Positions 30,432-33,330 of a stretch of 33,330 nt of DNA are shown in pieces (position 1 is the first letter of the stretch; every line of letters begins with the position of its first letter). The DNA comes from Phycisphaerales bacterium. Lineage in GTDB: Bacteria > Planctomycetota > Phycisphaerae > Phycisphaerales > UBA1924. The stretch spans positions 94,898 through 128,227 of the forward strand of contig JAJVHS010000051.1 in the NCBI GenBank assembly GCA_022072615.1. The letters run 5' to 3'. A program made the translations under genes and the position numbers. The notes under the pieces are model-generated. The model made no database searches, had not been told where the DNA came from, and saw only the letters and a program-made list of their open reading frames with translations.

Positions 30432-31330
30432 TGCGCCATCCCCGGTCACGCCGGCTTCTGCGGCGGGGCTTCGCCCTTCCCCTGGTGGTGATGCTCGCGA
30501 TGGCGGGGACGCTGCTGGTGGCGGTCATGCTCGACCGCCAGAGCGGCCAGACGCTGATGCTCGGCCGGCAGGTGGAGGGCGTGCGGGCGTTCCACTTCCA
30601 GCGCGGCCTCCGCGAGATCATCCAGGCGTGGGTCCGCAACCAGACGCGGTATGCACGGCAGATGCCGCTGCGAGCGGCGATCGATCCCGACGGCCGCATC
30701 GGCGAGATATCGCTGGCGGACGGGACGCACATCGTGCTGTACGTCTTCGAAGGCCAGGGGACGGCGCGCCGCGGCACCGTCGGCCTCAATCGCCAGGAGC
30801 GCGACGACGCGCAGACCGTGCTCGACATCCTTGGTCCCCTGTCCCCGCAGGAGCAGAAGGCGCAGACGCGCGAGCACGGGCCGGTCGCGGTGAGCATCTT
30901 CTCGGCGCCCGTCGAGACCCTCGCCGCCATCGTGGATCATGTCACCGGCGGCGAACACTCGGGGGATGTGCTCGAAGCGATCCTCACGCTGCGGGACGAC
31001 CCGAACGTCACCACCAACGGACTCGCCAAACCGGAAATCACGCAGCACCTGGAGGACGGCAAGGCGGAAGAGCTCCAGCGGCTGCTCACGATGACGCCGC
31101 GGCTCTGGGAGGTCGTGCTCGAAGCCGACCTGGGCCCCGATTTCTCCGCGGTGCCGACCCGTGCCCGGTACTGGGGCCTGTTCCTCCTGCCCGATGCCCG
31201 GCGGACGAACACGTACGAGCGGGTTCAGGTACTGACGTGGAACTCCATAGACTTAGGCCCGCAGGGGGACGGTCAGACGGTCGAACAGTGGCGGCGGACG
31301 CGGGATCAGGACGATGCAAGACGTCGGTAG
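30428..31330 (+). CDS. Minor pseudopilin (GspK-like)
   Basis: This is a 300-residue protein with an Arg-rich leader (MMRHPRSRRLLRRG) followed by FALPLVVMLAMAGTLLVAVMLDRQSGQ. The +5 residue is not Glu, which is the known hallmark of GspK, the tip pseudopilin. The body is mostly helical, with FHFQRGLREIIQAWVRNQTRYARQ, ERDDAQTVLDIL, a central region PVETLAAIVDHVTGGEHSGDVLEAILTLRDD resembling the helix-hairpin-helix-like part of GspK, and a final strand-rich segment ARYWGLFLLPD...YERVQVLTWN. The start ATG overlaps the J-like stop (ATGA); the frame is open upstream but not coding. It is expected to cap the pseudopilus with I and J. Confidence 0.78.
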   Translation: MMRHPRSRRLLRRGFALPLVVMLAMAGTLLVAVMLDRQSGQTLMLGRQVEGVRAFHFQRGLREIIQAWVRNQTRYARQMPLRAAIDPDGRIGEISLADGTHIVLYVFEGQGTARRGTVGLNRQERDDAQTVLDILGPLSPQEQKAQTREHGPVAVSIFSAPVETLAAIVDHVTGGEHSGDVLEAILTLRDDPNVTTNGLAKPEITQHLEDGKAEELQRLLTMTPRLWEVVLEADLGPDFSAVPTRARYWGLFLLPDARRTNTYERVQVLTWNSIDLGPQGDGQTVEQWRRTRDQDDARRR

Positions 31331-31372
31331 GCGGCCAGGGTGGCGCCGCATCCGGAATTGGAGAAGGTCGCG

Positions 31373-32098
31373 ATGAAGGTTCCGCTCTCAAGGTCAGTGG
31401 CAGAGAAGCGCGCCCGGGCCGCGCAACTGGCCTTCGGGATGCTGGTCGTCGGGGCGCTGGCCGTCGGCACGCTCGCGGTGCCGAAGCTCACGCAGGTGCC
31501 GTCGCTCGATGAGGTCCGCCCGGTCCCGGTGGCCCCGCCGCCCCGCGCCGGCACCAGCCAGGAGCCCGCCGACCGGGGTTCGGTGAACGCCAGCGGCATC
31601 AGCGAACGGCTGATGCAGCTCGCCAACCACCCCAAGCTGATCGAGACGCCGTCGGACGCGCCGCCGGACCCCGGCACCGTGAACGAAGACCCGGCTCCCG
31701 CACCCGAAGACGCGAGGTTCGTCGGGGTCATCCGCGAGCCGGATCGGCTCCTGGCGATCGTGCACGTGCGCGGCCGCCAGCGGGTGATGGCGCAGGGGGA
31801 GGAGGTCGAGGGCGTCAAGCTCCTGACCATCACGCCGCAGGCGATCACCATTTCCGAGGGCGGTCTGGAGAAGAAGGTGGAGAAGGGCGCGCGGTCCGGG
31901 ACGTCGATCACGATGCTCAGCGGCTCGGGCGACGGCGCCTCGCCGCAGCCGATGGCCCCGCCCATCCCGGGCCGCGTCCAGGGTGAGAACGCCGGGATGG
32001 AGGGCCGTGTCGACCCGCAGGCGAACCATCCGCAGCCGCCGCGTCGCCGCCCGTCCGTGACAGGCGTCCCGACGGCGGGGGGCAACAGGAGCCGGTAG
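31373..32098 (+). CDS. GspC-like bitopic inner-membrane protein
   Basis: This 241-residue protein has a short basic cytoplasmic N-terminus, one membrane helix (about 18-36, QLAFGMLVVGALAVGTLAV), and a Pro-rich linker. A compact beta domain at about 116-175 follows: ARFVGVIREPDRLLAIVHVRG, QRVMAQGEEVEGVKLLTITPQAITI, GGLEKKVEKG. This pattern of repeated short strands, with 'G.v......AiI...g.q..v..G..v.g..l..I....i.i...G', is like the homology region of GspC and the related PilP, which link the inner-membrane platform to the outer-membrane secretin. A disordered Pro/Gly/Arg tail ends it. The ATG at 31373 has GGAGAAGG upstream; a GTG at 31340 is possible. In classical clusters gspC comes first; here it follows K. 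Confidence 0.68.
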   Translation: MKVPLSRSVAEKRARAAQLAFGMLVVGALAVGTLAVPKLTQVPSLDEVRPVPVAPPPRAGTSQEPADRGSVNASGISERLMQLANHPKLIETPSDAPPDPGTVNEDPAPAPEDARFVGVIREPDRLLAIVHVRGRQRVMAQGEEVEGVKLLTITPQAITISEGGLEKKVEKGARSGTSITMLSGSGDGASPQPMAPPIPGRVQGENAGMEGRVDPQANHPQPPRRRPSVTGVPTAGGNRSR

Positions 32099-32136
32099 GA
32101 AGGCATCGCCCCGCGGGCGAGCGAGGAACTCCGTAC

Positions 32137-33330
32137 GTGGCGTCACGCGTCCTTTACATCGAACGAACCGATCGCGGTTCGAAGCTGGCGAACCTTCGCC
32201 TGGTGACCCTGCGCGCCGCCGAATCCTGGCCCGCCGGGTCCGGCGAGGACGGCGAGGAGACGGTGCTCGACCGAGCCGTGAAGTGGCTCGCGGCCCGCGT
32301 GCCCGCGCCGGCGAAGGTCTCGATGCTGGTGCTCGACGCGTCGGGCGCCGCGTGCTCGTGGGCGACCGTGCCCAGCGCCGACCCGACGCTGGTCGACGCG
32401 GTGGTGCGCCAGCACGCCGGCGGATTCGGCGAGGGCCGCGGTGACGAGTCGGGGTCGGATTCCGCGGGGGGGGTCTTTGAGTTCTTCGCCCCCGGCCCCA
32501 ACGACTCCACCATCCAGGCCCTCGCGTGGCCGCCGCAGGACGAGCCGGCGCTCGACGGTCGCCGCCGCGCCGGGGTGATCGCCGTCAGCGACGGGATCGC
32601 CCGGGTGCTGCTGGACAAGATCGACCGTTCGGGCATCGAGTGCGGGTTCTCCTGCACCATCTGGCACGCGCTCGGACTGGCGTGGGACCCCTCCGCCGCG
32701 TCGCACACCGTGCCCGAGGACGGCGACCGGGTGGTCGCCGACAGCGTCGCCGGGCCCGTGGCCGTGATCGCCATCGAGCCGCAGGGGCGGCTGCTGTGGT
32801 GCTGGTCGCGCGGCGGAAGGATCCTGGCGGGGGGGGCCATGCGCCTGGCCATGCGACGCTCCGCCGACGGGGACCCCGCCGGAGATGTGCCCCTGCTCAC
32901 CACCGACGTCGCCGGACGCCTCGCGGCCGACTGGCTCGCGTGGTCCTCGCAGGTCGCCGCCGCGCCCGACCGCGTGGTGGTGCTCTCGCCCGAGCTTTCG
33001 CAGGAGAACGCGGGCGGATCGATGGACGCGGGCGCGTTCGGCCGGGCGATCGCCGCGGGATGGCCCGGCGCCTCGGTGGACGTGATGGTGGACGCCGACC
33101 CGGTGGGCGCGACACTGCGGCGGGTGGCGGACGTGCTGGACGAGCGCGAAGATGTGGTGAAGCCCCAGGAGGCGATGGACCCGTCCAGGTCGCTGGTGTC
33201 GCTGACGACGCGGCAGGGCGGGTCGCACCGCAAGCTGTACGTGTGGTCGTCGCTGGCGGTGACGGCGGCGGCGGTAGTGGTGGGGACGGTGGCGTGGGGG
33301 CTGCGGGTGCAGGCGTCGCGGCTCAACGTG
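32137..33330 (+). CDS. GspL-like (PilM/PilN-type) inner-membrane protein, 3' end outside window
   Basis: The frame is open from a GTG at 32137 (GAGGAA about eleven bases upstream) to the last base, 398 codons without a stop. The protein starts ASRVLYIERTDRGSKLANLR and has a large cytoplasmic part with alternating strands and helices: VSMLVLDASGAACSWATVP, AGVIAVSDGIARVLLDKIDRSG, PVAVIAIEPQGRLLWCWSRGG, and RVVVLSPELSQE. This pattern recalls the actin-like fold of GspL/PilM, although no ATPase motif is obvious. Near the end a membrane helix appears at about 367-390 (LYVWSSLAVTAAAVVVGTVAWGL) followed by RVQASRL, as in GspL or a PilM-PilN fusion. In T2SS, GspL recruits the ATPase GspE to the membrane. 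Alternative: an unrelated cytoplasmic-domain membrane protein of the same operon. The periplasmic part is cut off. Confidence 0.72.
   Translation, partial: MASRVLYIERTDRGSKLANLRLVTLRAAESWPAGSGEDGEETVLDRAVKWLAARVPAPAKVSMLVLDASGAACSWATVPSADPTLVDAVVRQHAGGFGEGRGDESGSDSAGGVFEFFAPGPNDSTIQALAWPPQDEPALDGRRRAGVIAVSDGIARVLLDKIDRSGIECGFSCTIWHALGLAWDPSAASHTVPEDGDRVVADSVAGPVAVIAIEPQGRLLWCWSRGGRILAGGAMRLAMRRSADGDPAGDVPLLTTDVAGRLAADWLAWSSQVAAAPDRVVVLSPELSQENAGGSMDAGAFGRAIAAGWPGASVDVMVDADPVGATLRRVADVLDEREDVVKPQEAMDPSRSLVSLTTRQGGSHRKLYVWSSLAVTAAAVVVGTVAWGLRVQASRLNV

Noticed and set aside
32143..33326. Two long minus-strand frames at the right edge
   Set aside because: Antisense to the GspL-like frame, which has a ribosome site, operon context and a membrane helix.
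1..33330. CRISPR arrays, insertion sequences, integrases, phage genes
   Set aside because: No regularly spaced direct repeats, no transposase or integrase motifs and no terminal inverted repeats with target duplications were seen in any frame.

Overview
The window is chromosomal DNA from a very GC-rich bacterium (about 68-70% GC by eye), most likely a planctomycete and possibly of the Phycisphaerae lineage. The clues are an LEPR-XLL-like N-terminal motif (LERRLVLSG) on a giant secreted subtilase, Pro/Ala-rich secreted proteins of planctomycete style, a Kdo transferase (Gram-negative envelope) and a pseudopilin secretion cluster. Gene packing is tight: three convergent pairs overlap or touch, and several same-strand neighbours share ATGA stop/start overlaps. 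No gene-free stretch exceeds 300 bases. The largest are 10124-10411 (protease upstream region with a direct repeat), 26731-26985 (tdh/gspF divergent promoter region), 24974-25190 (nothing firm seen) and 13207-13407 (upstream of a secreted protein; only weak hairpins).

Layout. 1-4.5 kb: the 3' end of a GH35-type beta-galactosidase, a single-domain HD (p)ppGpp hydrolase-like protein, a secreted PDZ protein, yicC and secG. 4.6-10.1 kb: an 1821-residue multidomain S8 peptidase closed by a strong terminator. 10.4-13.2 kb: waaA, tRNA-Val(TAC), rnpA-yidD and pyrE. 13.4-20.0 kb: an unknown secreted protein, a redoxin-fold protein without a CXXC motif, trpC diverging from a CPBP protease-like membrane protein, an FAD oxidoreductase and lepB. 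20.2-26.7 kb: a DinB-fold protein, trpS, a compositionally foreign orphan with nuclease-like motifs, an FtsX-type permease, an acyl-lipid/acyl-CoA desaturase, a small orphan and a threonine-dehydrogenase-like enzyme. 27.0-33.3 kb: a type II secretion (or related pseudopilus) operon in the order F, G, I/H-like, J-like, K-like, C-like, L-like, running off the right edge.

How the parts fit. Much of the window concerns export and the envelope: SecG (translocon), LepB (signal peptidase), YidD (insertion factor), WaaA (lipid A-Kdo), the pseudopilus operon, and secreted clients such as the subtilase and the PDZ and Pro-rich proteins. The housekeeping genes (trpC, trpS, pyrE, rnpA, tRNA-Val) are scattered, not in classical operons.

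The items most worth a second look are: the low-GC orphan at 21945-22694; the threonine-dehydrogenase-like protein lacking the structural-zinc cysteines; the redoxin-fold protein lacking its cysteines; the fourfold repeat at the protease C-terminus; the rearranged pseudopilus operon; and a CATATCGTG motif directly before two start codons, which suggests leaderless promoters. I found no complete novel defence or mobile system, no CRISPR array and no transposase.
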